A stretch of 64,000 bases of DNA from Brachycybe producta (GCA_036925085.1 JAUPFP010000021.1:506501-570500); one strand, 5' to 3'. Shown: positions 1-59,974, numbered from the stretch's first letter. The notes: a model not told the origin generated them from the sequence alone. Made by a program: numbers and translations.

Positions 1-161
1 GTGTGCGGGTCGATAAAAACACGTTCTGACGATGATGATGACGACGATTACGACGACACGTAGTCCCCGAATTAAGTCAAAGAGATTCGTGAGCAAAGCG
101 GAATGAGAGACGATAACTACTGCAGTACATGAGACACATCATTAGGCAACGTTACGAAGGG
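1..161 (-). other. GABBR2 3' UTR (partial)
   Basis: This lies downstream of the TGA on the minus strand. No AATAAA or ATTAAA polyadenylation signal is visible, so the mRNA end lies outside the window. A GAC/GAT-complementary stretch at 27-47 is described under findings. Confidence 0.6.
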
Positions 162-45734
<45,573 letters not shown>

Positions 45735-46230
45735 CTTTTTCCTAACTTTTTCCTTTCTTTAAATGGGGATATTTGGGGGTTTTTTTTTCTTCTTCTTCCT
45801 ACGTGGTGGTGGTGATGGTAAGTAACTTAAATGGACGACCGTGGACGATCGGCCACCGTCCGTCCATAACAACGTTCACCCAGTAGTGAACAAGGGCAAA
45901 GTGGTACTGCAGAGTGACCGACATGAGAAACCGACCGAGAGATGGAAGAAATGCGGTCCGTTCGTCGTTGTCGTCGGTGACTGATATCAACCATCAAGTC
46001 AGCAACAATCAACTAAGAAAACTCTCTCTCTCTCTCGCTCTCGCTCTTACTGCTAAAAGTGGTAAAAAGCCCCTTCTAGTTTAGTAGCAACTACAGTCAC
46101 CGTCGACACAACCACATCTCTCTTTGCTTTGCTGAAAGTAGACAAAATCCGGGGGCAAAACTTCCGACGACGACGACGACAACGTCGGCCTCACTCACGT
46201 CTGGAAGTTGAAGTAGGAGGCGAACAAACA
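45735..46230 (-). promoter_or_regulatory. Candidate 5' UTR / promoter zone of GABBR2
   Basis: This stretch directly upstream of the ATG is clearly richer in CpG than the surrounding DNA (for example the ACGACGACGACG run near 46168 and repeated CG around 45838-45990) and carries a (CT)n tract at 46022-46047, i.e. (GA)n in the transcript direction. Minus-strand upstream ORFs of about 60 codons start at 45990 and 46012. No TATA box or start site can be fixed by eye; promoter status is inferred from position and composition. Confidence 0.35.
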
Positions 46231-46489
46231 CACTATTTTTGCAATCGATAACGAACACACTTATTTGCCTGCTTCCTCTCTCTCATTGCCTACCGTTTAT
46301 GTATGTTTGTGCGTGTTTTCAAAATCACCCCCCCCCCTCTCTCTCTCCCTCAATAAACAAAAATTCCTCCCCATTTATTCCTATCCCATCACAATATAAA
46401 AAAAATCCTCCAACAAAATGCGTGCTCGCGGGTTTTTCTTGTTAAATCCGAACTCTTTCTAGTTCTGTCCGAATCAGGGCCCTCTCTAT

Positions 46490-46735
46490 TTTGGAACACC
46501 TCTCGAACACCTCATTATTCTGTCTACTATTTCAGGTGCAAAATAAACAGAAAAACTTGAAAAGTGTTTTAAATACTAGAAGGGTAGGCTCAATCACTTA
46601 AGGGTATTTTCATGTTTGATATTTTCAAAAGTGATCTTTTTTTACCTCAACTTTAATATATTTTTTTTTAATTTTCGACTTTATAAGGAAAATAAAAAAA
46701 AACTATTCCTTATTTAATTGAAAAAAAAAAACTAG
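46490..46735. repeat. FB-A element upstream of GABBR2
   Basis: CTCGAACACCTCATTATTCT, CAGGTGCAAAATAAACAG, TTAAATACTAGAAGGGTAGG, CAATCACTTAAGGGTATTTT. The right arm is mostly lost. Confidence 0.65.
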
Positions 46736-47489
46736 AAAGGAATCATAAAAACGAATCCTGTTTTTAGACTTCAAATTTTTGCTTCGCTCCACTGTAAATA
46801 AATGTTCTAGACACGAACGGTGGTCCTGCTGTTCCCGAGTCCTTCGACACAAATTCGATTTTCGTAATTATATCGAATCCCATGAAGAAAAAAAAACCTC
46901 CACCTCTTTTATTTTATTTAGACTTTGGCCCTTTTTCTTATTGTCATAAAAAATAACCTCAGTTAAATTCTAGTCCTGTTCGAATATTATATTATGTGTT
47001 TAAGTTAAACAGCAGAAGAAGGAGAGACACTTATTTTTCCACATTCGAATATAACACATTGACTTTAAATAGATTTAAATCCATTTACCTCAAAACGTGT
47101 TAAGCATATTTTATATATAGAAATGTATGCGTGTATTGCGCCATAAGCAAAATCATAGGATTGAAAATCAATTCTTAAAACTTATTCTCCCCCCCCCCAA
47201 CCCCCAACCCACCCTCCAACTCAACCCTTTCTAGTCTAGTATATACATATAACATACACACTATTGGTGTTCCCTGTAAATATAATATGTGAATAAATAA
47301 TAAAAGTGAGCCATCAGCCAAGTCGTCTAAAAAGTGGCCTTTTTGCCCCTCCTGTCAAAATGTGTGTTTCACTAGATTATACAGTCTGTTTCAGAAAAAA
47401 AAAAGGACGAAGGCGGCGCCTCAAGTCTTCTTTAAAGTAAGGCCCTCTAATACACACATTACTCATTAAAATACATACCTGTATCTAAG

Positions 47490-47830
47490 CTGGTTTTAAA
47501 ATGTGAAACGGTGCCTCCTCCTCCTCCTCTTAAAATCTTCATTATTCTGTCCTTCAGATAAGCAAAATGAAGAGAAATTAGAAACTAGAAGGGTATCTTT
47601 GTCACTTAAGGTGGCTTTATAGATATTCATTTTGCTTCCCCCCTTTTGGAGCAGTGACTAATGTAGAATATAATAACCACGCCATCTGAGAGCATAAAAA
47701 CAAACCAATTATCTATTCGGCCACCTTGCGTGTGCTAGCCTTCTAAATGTATAGTTTTTAAAACACATTCAATTTTTTTTTGTTTATTTTTCACGTAAAA
47801 GACAGCAAGAATTCAAGAGGCGTTTACACA
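47490..47830. repeat. FB-A element, interrupted
   Basis: Left arm AAGCTGGTTTTAAAATGTGA, TTCATTATTCTGTCCTTCAG, AAATTAGAAACTAGAAGGGT; right-arm traces TTTTTAAAACACATTCAATT and GTAAAAGACAGCAAGAATTC; a non-family 130-bp middle. Confidence 0.6.
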
Positions 47831-48539
47831 TTAGCCAATCATTTAATTGCGCCACTTTTTACACTTTGACAATAGATTGGTGAATTGGCATTTTGAAACA
47901 CACTGTATATATGTATAATAATCCTTCCATCCACATTATATGTGAACAGAAAAGTTTGTACATGGGACATTAATTTCCGGCCGCAACCCATGACGTACCA
48001 CTAGAAACAACCTCGAGGTCGAAGTGGAGAAGAGGGAACTGTTACAGCACACTTCCGGTCTTTAGCTGCGTTTCTCTCATTAGATTTGCACATTAACCTG
48101 GTTAACGTAAAATGTCATTCTTGTGTTTATTAAAATAATGATCAAAGAAACGAACTGAGGGGGCTGAGAGGTGGGGTGTGGACTGGGGAATTTTATATTT
48201 TTATATATGTATATATTGTTTATAGTGGCCCACTCCCTCCTCCTCCCCCCCCCCCCCCCGACACACACACAGGTATAATAAAACACATCTCAACCTCCGT
48301 AGATGTAAAAGGAGGGGGAGGGACCACGTTCCCTCGATAATAATAAGAATAGAAACGCTCACCCTGTGTACATACGGGAGGCATAATGAACATAATGAAA
48401 AATGGTAGTAGATTTATGTTCATTTAAACAAAAACAGCTTCTGTTATGACTCCCGATGGTAAATGGATCATCGTAAACAACTGGAAATTAAGTTTTACCT
48501 TCGTCCTATATCTTCAAACCAGTGTCAAAAATGAGTTGG

Positions 48540-48625
48540 CACACAGAATGGGAAAGAAGGTGTGTTCTATCTGAAACGACAACGAGGGGTTGGAGGAGGT
48601 GGAGGCTAGCAATGCCTCTGCATGG
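48540..48625. repeat. Repeat unit shared with 28950, 61741 and 62698
   Basis: CTGAAACGACAACGAGGGGT then TGGAGGAGGTGGAGGCTAGC. Close relatives: 28948-28995 (GATTCCATCTGAAACGACGA), 61746-61795, and 62698-62765 in reverse orientation. It has no ORF of its own; the 68-codon plus-strand ORF over it is a by-product. Confidence 0.6.
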
Positions 48626-48629
48626 TGCT

Positions 48630-50160
48630 CAGTGCCGGCACACTAAGCCCGATGAGCGTCAACTTCAAGTATACAGGGCACGAATATTCTATTTGGGTAA
48701 TCAGAAGAGTAAATCAATGGCCTCCTAAAAACGAACACTTTTTGGTGCGACCCAAAGTAGCTTCCGTGTAAAGCGGTTCTTAAAGAGCCCAAATCCAAGA
48801 AGGACACTTCAACTTGAACCTTCACACATGAGCTTGAATCCAATTTAAAAACACATTTTCAAAATTAATACTCATTAGAACAGAATCTACTTTATGTGTT
48901 GGAGTCCTGTTCTAAAGGCTGCTCAAGTGAGAAATTTCCTTCTTGAATTTGGGCCTAATCCACACACACACACACACATAGCCTACATACAGAAATGGAT
49001 AGACAGATAGATAGGAATAAAAAAAAGAGAACTGGGAGCAGTTCTCTTTATGTAGAAAAAACGATTGGAAGAGTGAATGAGTGAGGTTTAACTAGAAGAG
49101 TGTTTTTGAACTGAAATGAAAGAATCGTTTTCCCAACTTAATGATTTCAATTGACTTTGGTAGACTCTGAGAGGAGGAGGAGGAGGAGGACGGGGGGGGG
49201 GGGGGAAGATGGGCCGGATTGGCGTCTCTAAGGAATTTCGCCCCCATTGTTCCACCCCTAAATCCCCGCACAATAACAATGCCCAACCGAGAATAAACAT
49301 TACAAACACACAAACCACATATATACAAACATACGGTAGACACACGGATTCCCCTTAAACCAACCCCTTTTGTACATTTAGAAAACAGAGAGAGATGATC
49401 ATTTTTCATCCGTGTTTTCTAATTAAATGTTGAAACTTAAGAGAATTTGTGAGCAACCAAATTAAAGGTGGAGCAAACACAAATTCCATTCCACATTGCC
49501 ACCTTATGTAATACATACAGTGTATACAGCATAGGCCTAAATGTTATTTCAAGAAGGACAATTCAATTTAAATTACAACCACCCCCCCCCCCCCCCCAAC
49601 ATATCCATCATAAGACGCAAATATCTAATGTGAGATTTTTGTGGGTTGAAAATTAGGAAATGCTCTTATATTTTCCACCCACCTCCTCCACCACCCCTTA
49701 ATTAATATGGCGTGACATAGGAGAGGGAGGGAGGGAGGGAGGAGAAAGCTAGAATCAAAACTAAATATAAAACTAAAATTAGGGGTGTGGAGACTCCCCT
49801 ACAGTGTAGCCAAAATTAACATGAATTTCACTTAGCCTCCTCCTCCTCCCTCTCCTCCTTCAACTCCCGTTATTAACTAACTCCCCTTAGAATGCAATGT
49901 CAGAATTGCACGCCATCGAAATATTACATAGAAATCCATTATAAAGTTAAAAGCACCATATACATTACATGAAGGTAGTTCAACTCCATTTTAGAAAAAA
50001 AAAAAAACGTCGTGTGTGTGTGTGTCTGTGTGTGTGAGCTTTAATTGTATGTAGCCTCTCTTACACCCTGTATATCTTTCAATTTCAATGGAATAAAAAT
50101 ATTTATAGACACAAATTAAACAATAACGTTTACTTAAAATATCGTTATTTTTTTTAAAAA
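48630..50160. other. Upstream intergenic DNA, no gene seen
   Basis: CA, GATA and GGA short repeats, a 14-base G run at 49192-49205, a C run near 49582 and (GT)n near 50012. A few short ORFs are repeat-driven. Confidence 0.45.
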
Positions 50161-50164
50161 AAAA

Positions 50165-50315
50165 AAGATACCAGAATGAAAATATTCTTAATTGACTTAG
50201 GTATCTTTCTAGTTTCTAAAATCCATTCAAGTTTCTCTTGATTTTAATCCTGAAAGACAGAATAATTGGAGTTTCACACGTTTCGTTTACACTTTCAAAT
50301 CATCTTAATCGCAAG
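50165..50315. repeat. FB-A right arm
   Basis: TTTCTAGTTTCTAAAATCCA, CTGAAAGACAGAATAATTGG, GTTTACACTTTCAAATCATC then TTAAT. Confidence 0.65.
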
Positions 50316-52148
50316 GCCATTCTCAATTCACACAGTTATCAAATTCATTTGACGTCACTCATTTTTCTGTAACATTTTTTCCGCACCAGTAAAACCACAT
50401 CTACTTAACCACAGCATCTGAGGAACGGTTTTAATAAGTTTAACCACGTCGCATGCAGTGATTGCCCGCTTTTAAGGGGCACAGAAATACTCCAATAGAC
50501 GGACAGCTAATAGTTGAGCTACCTCTATGTATGGTAGGTTCAAAACATATATAAAAAAGAAGAAGAATGGGTTGGTCAATAATATGTGATGTCATTAACG
50601 TCCAAAATGACCATTCAGTTATCCTGACTGACTTGATACAATCTAAACGACCTCCATTTAAAAAAAAAACCTTGTCTGTCATTAATTTCCTTGAATTTTG
50701 GCAAACAGCAGCACCAACTATAAAAAAGTACATTTAATCATTTCATTAACCATCATCATCAGTCGCCATGTTATTTCATCACGTTATCTTTCAAAATGAA
50801 ACCTTTTTTTAATTCGCAATTTCAAACTCATTTAAAAAAAAAACTAAAATGTAAAGAAGACAAATTACTTTTTGTTTTATTATAGTAATTAATTACAATT
50901 ATATTTCTATTCGTAAAGTATTTGCTAAAATTACTTTTCAAAAGTCATTGATTTTACAATTAAAATATACACAATTTGAAAATAAACAATAAATTAAAAA
51001 TAAATTATTACATTTGACAAATTACTTCGTCGCAACACTGAAAAAAATATTTGATCGTTTTACAAATGAAAAAGTTTATTTTGAAACATATCACTATGAA
51101 AATACTATTCTAGTCTCTTATTTCAAACAAAACTGTAATTTCTACTTAAAGTTGTTTTTAAATTCAATTTATGCAACTGACAGATTTAAAATCCACTTTC
51201 TAAAACTATACACAAATAACAATTTTGACAATTTAAAAGTTAGACGAAAGTGTAGAAGACTAGATAGACCTTTTCCTCTCCCCCCCCCCTCTCTCTTTTC
51301 ATTGTAAAATATATCTCAGAAAAGCATTATGCAAATGAGTCAGACCAACCAATTTTTTTAAAAAATGTGACAAAATAAGAACTGTGGTTGGTACATATAA
51401 CACAAAAGAGAGAGAGAGAGAGAATTTCTCTAAAAAGGAACCACGAATTCATCGCATTTTTTCCCCACTTTTTTTCTTTTCGAACTTTCTACTCGAAAAC
51501 CCCCGCAAAAAAGCTAATATAGGAAATATATTGGCAATAAGATAGGTTTAGAACGTCGTTTGTTGGTCAGTTCGATCAAAATGAGGATTTTTCAGGTTTA
51601 GAACTTTGAAGGTTTGTTGAGGGGGAGGAGAAGGACCATTACAGCAAGAAACCACCCCCTCTGAATAACCCAATAAAAGAAAGAAACAGTAAAACGACAC
51701 ACAAAAAAGAAAGTAATTATTTCAGAGTGACAATAAAAGAAAATTCGGAATCGACCAACTTAAAAAGTTATTGTCGTTTTCTAGAAAGAAAAAGAAGAAG
51801 AAGAAAAGGTGACGACCATTTACCCCTTTGAAACCAAGAGAGACGACGATTTCTTCTTCTTCTTCTTATATAATAAAAGAACCCCCCCCCCCCCCAACTT
51901 ATAACCACACATGATGTTAAAATATCACTGCAATTCTACAAAATATTACAAGAGAATTTCACATTTTCACCTTAGTAAGACCCTTTTCATACGAACCACT
52001 TTTGGTGGTCTAGTTCGCCAAAATCAACCACTCGAGTGGTTCGAAACTGGTCATAGTGTTATAAGTGAGCCGGAAAAAAAGTCGACACTATAGACAATAA
52101 CCGGTTTTTACACCTTAACGTATACCGGGGTACCTTAAGTATACTCGT

Positions 52149-52393
52149 ATACAGAGTGTCCCGTGAGTATGGATTTTTACCAAAGCCATAAAAATGACAA
52201 TAGAAATGTTTTTATAAAGTTTGGCGTTAGTTACATAATTACGGTGCTTATTCATTTATAGCATTTGCTTAATTTGGCGCTTATTCAGTGCCACCATCGA
52301 GACGTGATAACGCGTCACAGTTAATGATGTCATATGTTAATCCTAAGTATAAACATTATTTTTTTTCCCTCGATGTGAGACACCCTGTAAGTG
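52149..52393. repeat. Inverted-repeat element with ACAGRGTGTC ends
   Basis: TATACAGAGTGTCCCGTGAG at the left mirrors GATGTGAGACACCCTGTAAG at the right. Between them lie FB-G modules (GTTTGGCG near 52220, TTTGGCGCTTATTCAG near 52277). Confidence 0.5.
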
Positions 52394-54689
52394 TCTGCCT
52401 ATGGTTTGAAAACTGTATCTAATCAAAAAGGGCCAGTCTCAAAAAACACACACACAATAAGGCCCACCCAATGACACGAAGAAAAAGAGGATCCCTTTTT
52501 CATTACGGACTCACCATGGAACAGCTGTGATGACGCAAAACAAAATCAACGTTCTTTAAGGCACATAATATTATTAACCCATGTATATCTAATACCTAAA
52601 ATGGGCACCACATTCGATTGTCTACTACCGGAAACTAGCCTCGACTAACACCCCCCAAAAAACTCTTAAAATATCTACACATCCTTATTGTCTTTTGTAT
52701 AGAATGGAATGAAGAAAGAAACGGGAGGAGGAGGAGGAGGAGGAATTGGTAATATTCAATTGTCATTGAAGCAAATCGATTATTTTTCATGATTAGCTTT
52801 TTCGACCACATTCATCACACTTCGAGTCTGGTCCACTAATAATAGGTTTACGAATCACACATTCTCAACAAGAAGAAATTCGTACTTGAACTTATCCTTT
52901 CGTTCAGAAAGACAACCATTTATCTATTCTGGCTTGTCCATCTTGGCTTATTAATCAAAGATGATGATTGTCTCTCAAAATTGACAACTCTGAATTCCTG
53001 TCGATTTTTTGGTTGGAAATTGTACATTGAGCACAGCTCTGTTTGTTTCTCCTTCTCTCTTTTTCTCATCACAGGGAACATTTCCTTTTTGAACACATTT
53101 TTTTTTGTTCTCGTGCCGTAACTCGTATTTTTGGTCATTTGTACCTAGGATGATCCAACAATGGAATTTACTTCCAGAAGATGTTGTGCATTTGGGGAAT
53201 GTTTTAGGGAATCTCATATACTAATGCTTCCCTTCAACGCAGTATTTTATTTGCACGAGGAATTGTTAAAGTGATTGACAGAGGTTTATTCTGACAATGT
53301 GCCGTATATGCTGTATTTGGACTAGATTTTCCTTCTGCCACAGGCTCTCTAAGCTACGTGCAGATTAATTATTGGGCAAATTAAAAATTGTCATCCACCT
53401 CACAAACAAACACGATCCATTTTAATTCATAAATTGAAGCAAACATCTGGGTGAGCAAGATCATTCAAGTAAAAGGCAATTAAATAAGATGGAATTATTA
53501 AAATCCACAACATCCACACGATCCTTTTTTTTTACTTTGAAAAGCCACGATGGACAATCCAGAATTGATCGTGTATAAGCTACCTAAGATGTTTAAGCGG
53601 CAAATTGAATAACGATGAAATATTTTGTGGTTTTTGCTCAATTTGGCGCTAAATTAGTGTCACCAAATCAAGTAGAAAAAATTAAACCTTAAATTTCCTT
53701 TGTTGAATTTTTTTTATTCTATCTTTTTCTTCTTCTTCTTTTAATAAAACATCTAAAACGCAAAAGTGCAAATTGAAAACCTCAATTTTCTTCCCTTTTT
53801 TTTCTTTCTGTCTCTCACGCACTGTCTCCATTATCTACCTACTTAAATAGCTATAAGATGCACGGTTTCACACTTAAATGCTGTCGTAATTGATTAAGAA
53901 TCAATTAGCAAACTTTATCTTTCTCACAATTAACCCCCAAGCTCTCTCTCTCTCTCTCTCTATCTCCCTATCTCTATCTCCCTGTCAACGAGTCAGTCAC
54001 TCATCTCTCTCTCTCTCTCTTCCTATCTCTTTTATTATATAAAAAACAGAAGGATAGGATGAGTGTCTGTTTAATTTGTCTTTATATACAGATTTTCAGT
54101 GTGTGGATGGAGAAGGGGGGGGGGTGAACTTATCAGTATACTCAGTGTATATATATGCTAAATACGAAAGTGAGAGAGAGAAAGAACAAAAAAAGACATG
54201 CAAAATAGATCTCACCCCTCTCTCATACACACATGAGGGACTTTGCATCATTATTTATTGCTTTCAATCGACTGAATTCAAGTCAAGATATTGGAGAAAA
54301 AGAGCGAGAGAGAGAATTTCGCGTTGAGAAAACGAAGAGAAAAGATAGATAGAAAGAGAGAGAGAGAGATATGCTCCAACAGACACACATACACACCAAC
54401 CAATCTTCAGGATTTGCAATAGGATTGGGGGGGGGGGGGGTAAAAATGTGTTAGACATTGTCGGTCGGGTATAGTTTTGTGTACAACTTGCAAAGTTCGC
54501 ATTTTTCACTCGACCTAACTCCCCGAGAAGACACTTCAACGGAATCACTTTCACCCACCACCACCACCAATACCAATACCTTGTGTATTATACAGCGTGT
54601 TCCAACATAATGGATACACACTTTGGTTGCTAATAATAACTGCTATGTTTACATTATTAAATTTAATTAAATAATTTTATAATAACTAT

Positions 54690-54930
54690 GGGCTCGGATT
54701 CCTCAATCTGTGGCATAAGTGCAAATGGTAAAGCAGTCATTACCATCATCAGAGCAACGAAGATAATAATTTAAAAAAAGGTTGGTTATAGGTTAGATGT
54801 CTGGTTACTGTCCGTTGTCAACTACCGAGTTCTAGCAATGTCTATGAACGTGATTGAAAAACCATAATTGTTGTCACTTGAGCCACAGATTGAGAAACAT
54901 TTGCTTGATATTGCATAAAAGTCCGACCAC
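54690..54930. repeat. FB-D element
   Basis: GGATTCCTCAATCTGTGGC at the left mirrors GCCACAGATTGAGAAACATT at the right, followed by GCTTGATATTGCATAAAAGT. The interior has TTGGTTATAGGTTAGATG and GTTGTCAACTACC, as in the other copies. Confidence 0.7.
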
Positions 54931-55434
54931 CAAGACAGGCAGCATGTTTTATGTTTCAATGTTGTAATTATCTGAAGTTTCCAAAATGTCACCCAGTCGC
55001 ATTGATGACATCCGCGTAATAAGAAACTGATCTGCAAACATTAATTAACGTATATTTTGTAATAGTGCGACAATTACAAAAAATACGTTAATTGATGTTT
55101 TCAGGTCAGTTTCACCTTACAACACCTTACCATGCCTTGGTGACAATAGAGGACATTTTGAGATAATGCATCGTCTGATCGTCATCTTTATTGTAACATT
55201 TATTCTTAATTATAAAAATTATTAAATTAAATATAAGAAAATAAACATGGCCGGTTTTAACAACCAATGTGTGTGTACATATTTTGAGCCACACTTTCTA
55301 TTTATCACATTTTTTTCTTTCTTCGTCTTCTTCTCTTCTTCTTTCAAACACTTTTTTCTTTCCATTTTTTCCTTCAATTTTCTTGCAGTCATTTTGCGAG
55401 CTGCGAAGTGTGACGTCAAAACGCATCCAATCTA

Positions 55435-55594
<160 letters not shown>

Positions 55595-56589
55595 AACCAG
55601 TTATTTACGTGTAAGAGTTTGAAGGGTGTGTATATAAAATATACACACTCAATGTGGGGCCCTACAATAAAAGGCTTATACAGTAAAAAGAGTGAATGAG
55701 TGAGAGAGAAACTCCTCACCTGTGCCACCCCATCATTCACCTGTGTGCGTGGTTGAGTCTCCAGGGCACATAAATAAAAAAAACAGCGATCGAAAAAATG
55801 CATGTCCAACCCATTATATTGTAGGCAGGTACACCAAACAAAAAACATACATTCACCCAAGGACGAATATAGTGGGGAAGGGGTATGGTAAAAAAAAAGA
55901 CCCATCTGAACACAAAATGAAATATGAACTTTAGATTTGTGTTTAAGCAATGGGATTCACTCACATACACATGTTATATGCGCACACACACACATTGTGC
56001 GCGTCTGTGTACGTGTGATCGATAACATCGACACAAAATACGAGAGGCAATTTTCAATCACAGCCACCAATGTTAACAGTTTAGCTCCCTTTCTCTCTCT
56101 CTCTTATTTATATACTCTCTATCTATCTATCTCTCGCCTTCAAAGTTACAAATGGCAAGTTACCCCTTAAAGGCGGGCAATCACTGTTAACACCCTTGCG
56201 CCTATCTGATACTGCGGTCAATTCGATGTGGTTTTACAGTGCTGAAAATGCTAACAGCAAAATTAGTGACGCAAAATTGTCTTGCTGTTAACTACAACAA
56301 CAACAATGTACACCTTCTTCTCTCATTACGTCACTAAATTGTCTTCATTAGCCAGAGCTTACTGTTCTGGCCAACTACACACAACTTGCGGTTATGGACG
56401 ACGGTTATGAGTTGTCACCCAAACCGACCACTTCGAGTCTTTCTGTAGAAAATACATTGCAACCACAGCCCCCCAACCACCTGCGAATTGCACTGCAGTC
56501 GAAAAGTGGTCTGTGGGCCAAAGCCCAAACAGCTTTTGATTTTTTTTCTTCTCTTGAAATGGTTTATAAACAGGTGATTTTCGAACTCT

Positions 56590-56765
56590 TGACGAAAATT
56601 AAGAAAATTAATTATGAAAATACCCTTAAGTGATTGAGCTACGTTTCTAATTTTTAAAATACATTCTAGTTTCTAAAAGACTTTCTAGATTCTCTTGATT
56701 TTGCACTTGAAAGACAGAATAAGAGTTCAAAACGCACTGTTTACACTTTAAACCCACCTTAAATG
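56590..56765. repeat. FB-A right arm
   Basis: AATACCCTTAAGTGATTGAG, CATTCTAGTTTCTAAAAGAC, TTTGCACTTGAAAGACAGAA, GTTTACACTTTAAACCCACC then TTAA, showing the full right terminus. Confidence 0.7.
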
Positions 56766-57102
56766 AATGAATGAAGCTCACAATCAATGTATATACGAAA
56801 TAATAGGCAAGCCTTAGTTAATCTGCGACTTAACAAGTTGATAGAATCGACTTATAAAAGTTATATTTCTTAGAGGAATTCGAAACCAAGAAGGACCTAA
56901 TCGAGGAAGAAGTTAAAGCGTCTTTTATGCAAGAAACTCCGAGATTTAAATAAAACCATACGGACTCATCCTCCTCCTCCTCCTCTCATCTTGAAAAACA
57001 GCCGACATAAAAAATGATGACAACCTTGTGTAAAATTAACATGAATATACATTATTATAACATAAAACATGAAAAAAAGAACATTGATCCAACGTTTCCT
57101 AT

Positions 57103-57211
<109 letters not shown>

Positions 57212-57214
57212 TTA

Positions 57215-59640
57215 ATTTCCAACACGAACACATAAAAAATGTGTAAATGTGGTCGTATTTTTCTCACATTGAGTTTAAGTAGACCTCCCCATTATATAAC
57301 ATATATAATTGGGGGGGACCCACAATATTAAGTCAATTCATCTTACTATTTCCATTCACGGTACAATAATGATACCATATATATATATAGCCAAATTGCA
57401 TCATATATCTATCATACTATCCATCCAGCTGAACCTAACTCAATCTTCTTAATATATATATATCTATCCATAAATCCAACATTTTAGTCTTTACAAGAAG
57501 AAAAAAAAAAGCCTCTTAAAACCCCAGTAATTTTTTTTTTTAAATTGGGGTTACAGATTTATGGTTTCATGTCGGAAAAATTATCCAAGAAAATGATTAT
57601 TTCGAAGTTCAGTCAACGGAAAACGAAAAAAATACCATCGGTGCTCCTGCCCCTCATGTAAGTGCTCCATCCACATCCCAGTAAATAGGGGCCACTTTTA
57701 TGCTCTGGTTAATTATACCCAGCAAGTGATGTAATGAGGAATGCACCATTCTCATTGGTAGATCATAGCAAGGTCATTCTAAGTTCATTCAATAAAGGTC
57801 ATTTAATGCCATTAATTACAGGTCCTGGAGCCATACATAAGCCATTTTACAAGAACGACATCGAAACGTGAAAAATCAACTTCAAAGTTAAAAAAAACCG
57901 TTCAAAGTATTTGAAGGAAAAAATCATAAAGATAGAAAAATATGATTTAGACGTTTTCTTTTTACAAAAACTACAAGAAAGTTCAATATCTATTTTTCTC
58001 TTTCTTATTTTATGTATTTAATAATAATGGGCGCAATCGGAAACCAAAAAACCGTTTCTTCTCCTATATAATTCTTTAAAAGAAAAAACTTTCCGAACGT
58101 GCTTGTTTTGACATTTTCTTCACAACTATGAGTCTCACAACACACGTAGAAGGCGGCCATTTTGCAAACATGCCTTCTTCATAATTATACATATTCTTTA
58201 TATAATAAACTTGATGCTGAAGGTTGCCATATTTAATTTAATAATATTCTCTAGAAAGTAATTATGCTGGAATAGGTGATTGTTTTCTTGAAAAACGGGA
58301 GTTGGAGAAAGCTAGCATAATTAGAGTCCACGTTATCTTTACAGACTCCTCCGCAAACATGTTGTTTCCGGATTCCTCCACCCACATGACGCTACTTTGC
58401 TGTTTTCTTTACAGAATAATAGCCTTTTCTGTATTTATAAATGGTGTGTTTGGAAATTTCATCGGAAAAAACAACATATTCAAAATGTACTATTAGTTGT
58501 TAATTTTAAAACAAGATTTAAGAGAGAAGAAAAAACCGTCCAAATAGGAAAAGAAAGGACATCCTTTTTTCATTCTCCTCCTCCTCCTCCTCCCCCCCCC
58601 CCCCTGAAAAGCAAAATGAATTACATATTCAGGTACATAATACACAGGGGGGAAAATGAGGGAGGAAGGGGAAAAGGGTAAGGGGTGGGGAGGAGGAGGA
58701 GGGAAGGCCTCATAGAAGAAACACATTTTTCTTACAACATATAGAAAAGCAATGACCAAAAAAAGGAGGAACAACGATTCAATCACAACTCTTCTAAATT
58801 ATATTTCAAAACTAAAGAGAAAACCCCATTACTGTGAATTTATGAAAGAAACCGATCGATTTGGCTTTCTATTGATTTTTAAGCTCCAAACTCAAAAAGA
58901 GGAGAGGGGGAAAGACAAAAAAGGGGGGATTTTAGGTGGGTATTGGGAGGGGTAACATTTTTCAACACATCCTAATTGTTTGAAATCTCCCAAGTTTTTA
59001 TGACACATTTTCTCCCAAATCTATTTCAATGTATGAAGTCAAGAAGAAGAAAGTTCAATATGCAACAGACAAATAAAATGTCATCGAGTAGTAGTAGCAG
59101 TAGTAGTAGTAGCAGTAGTAGTAGTAGTAGTAGTAGCAGTAGTACACCAATTGACCATTATATTGACCGTAAGTCCAACCACACATAACATTTACTTCTA
59201 ATACAATGAAGAAAAAGCAAAAAAACATTCTTTAAGGAAACAAACTTGGAATGACAAAAGGAATCCTAATCTTCCTAAACTCATAGAAAACATTCTTACA
59301 TGTCCACTGTCCACCACTACAATAATTAATCTAAATGAAACTGACCACTTGACACTGACCATTAAGAGGCACAACATCAAGTCTTCTCTTTTCAGTCTTA
59401 ACCTTTCTGAATACTTGTGAAATTCCTCTTAAGTATTGCGTTCTAGTTTATTATACAAAGTATGAGCTCGTTGAAAACTAGAAGAGGCTTCTTCTTTCTC
59501 ATTTTTTTTACGTAGACGAAAATGAGATTTGGTCACAATTAGAAATAATCAACAACATTGGAATAATATCGATTTATTTCCGAACTCTTCCTCCGATTGC
59601 TTTTCGTTTCCTCATCTGTTCAGTAAAACACATAAATGAA
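57215..59640. other. Upstream intergenic DNA, no gene seen
   Basis: AT-rich DNA with A, T, G and C homopolymers near 57540, 58592 and 58650-58930, and the AGT tract at 59087. No foldback family member or credible gene was recognised. Confidence 0.45.
59087..59143. repeat. (AGT)n microsatellite
   Basis: AGT triplets with scattered AGC; read on the plus strand this gives a meaningless poly-Ser ORF. Confidence 0.95.
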
Positions 59641-59642
59641 TG

Positions 59643-59755
59643 GTGGCGCTGATCAAGCGCCAAATTGAATAAGCGCCAAATGGAATCAGTTTGGCGTTTG
59701 TTCCATTTGGCGCTTATTCAGTTTGGCGTTTGTTCAATTTGGCGCTTATTCAGTC
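59643..59755. repeat. FB-G palindrome, best copy
   Basis: Six GGCG/CGCC modules: GGTGGCGCTGATCAAGCGCC, AAATTGAATAAGCGCCAAAT, then the opposite orientation CATTTGGCGCTTATTCAG, TTTGGCGTTTGTTCAATTTG, GCGCTTATTCAG. It is followed at once by FB-H (59770-59856). Confidence 0.8.
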
Positions 59756-59974
59756 GCCCCTAATGAATACCGCGTTTATAGTTGCTATTTCACGATCCCT
59801 GTAGATCCCTATCAGATCACAGAAATGATTGATGTCCAACTATAAACGCGCCTCATAACTCAATCAAATACTCCACTCTCCCTTATTCCAATTATTTAAC
59901 TACATAATAAGTAAAAAAAAAAAGAATATTGAATAATAAATATTTTCTCTGATATTTACTATTATTTTTTATAC

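Noticed and set aside
48522..48728. 68-codon plus-strand ORF with an Arg/Trp-rich stretch
   Set aside because: The stretch lies on a repeat unit also present at 28950, 61741 and 62698, so it is repeat-derived.
56394..56633. 79-codon plus-strand ORF starting MDDGYELSPKPTTSS
   Set aside because: The start looks coding-like, but the second half runs into the FB-A right arm, and no homologous family or splice site is evident. A related non-coding string with CAACCACAGCCCC occurs near 18165, pointing to a repeat.
58976..59188. Poly-serine ORF
   Set aside because: It results from an (AGT)n microsatellite.
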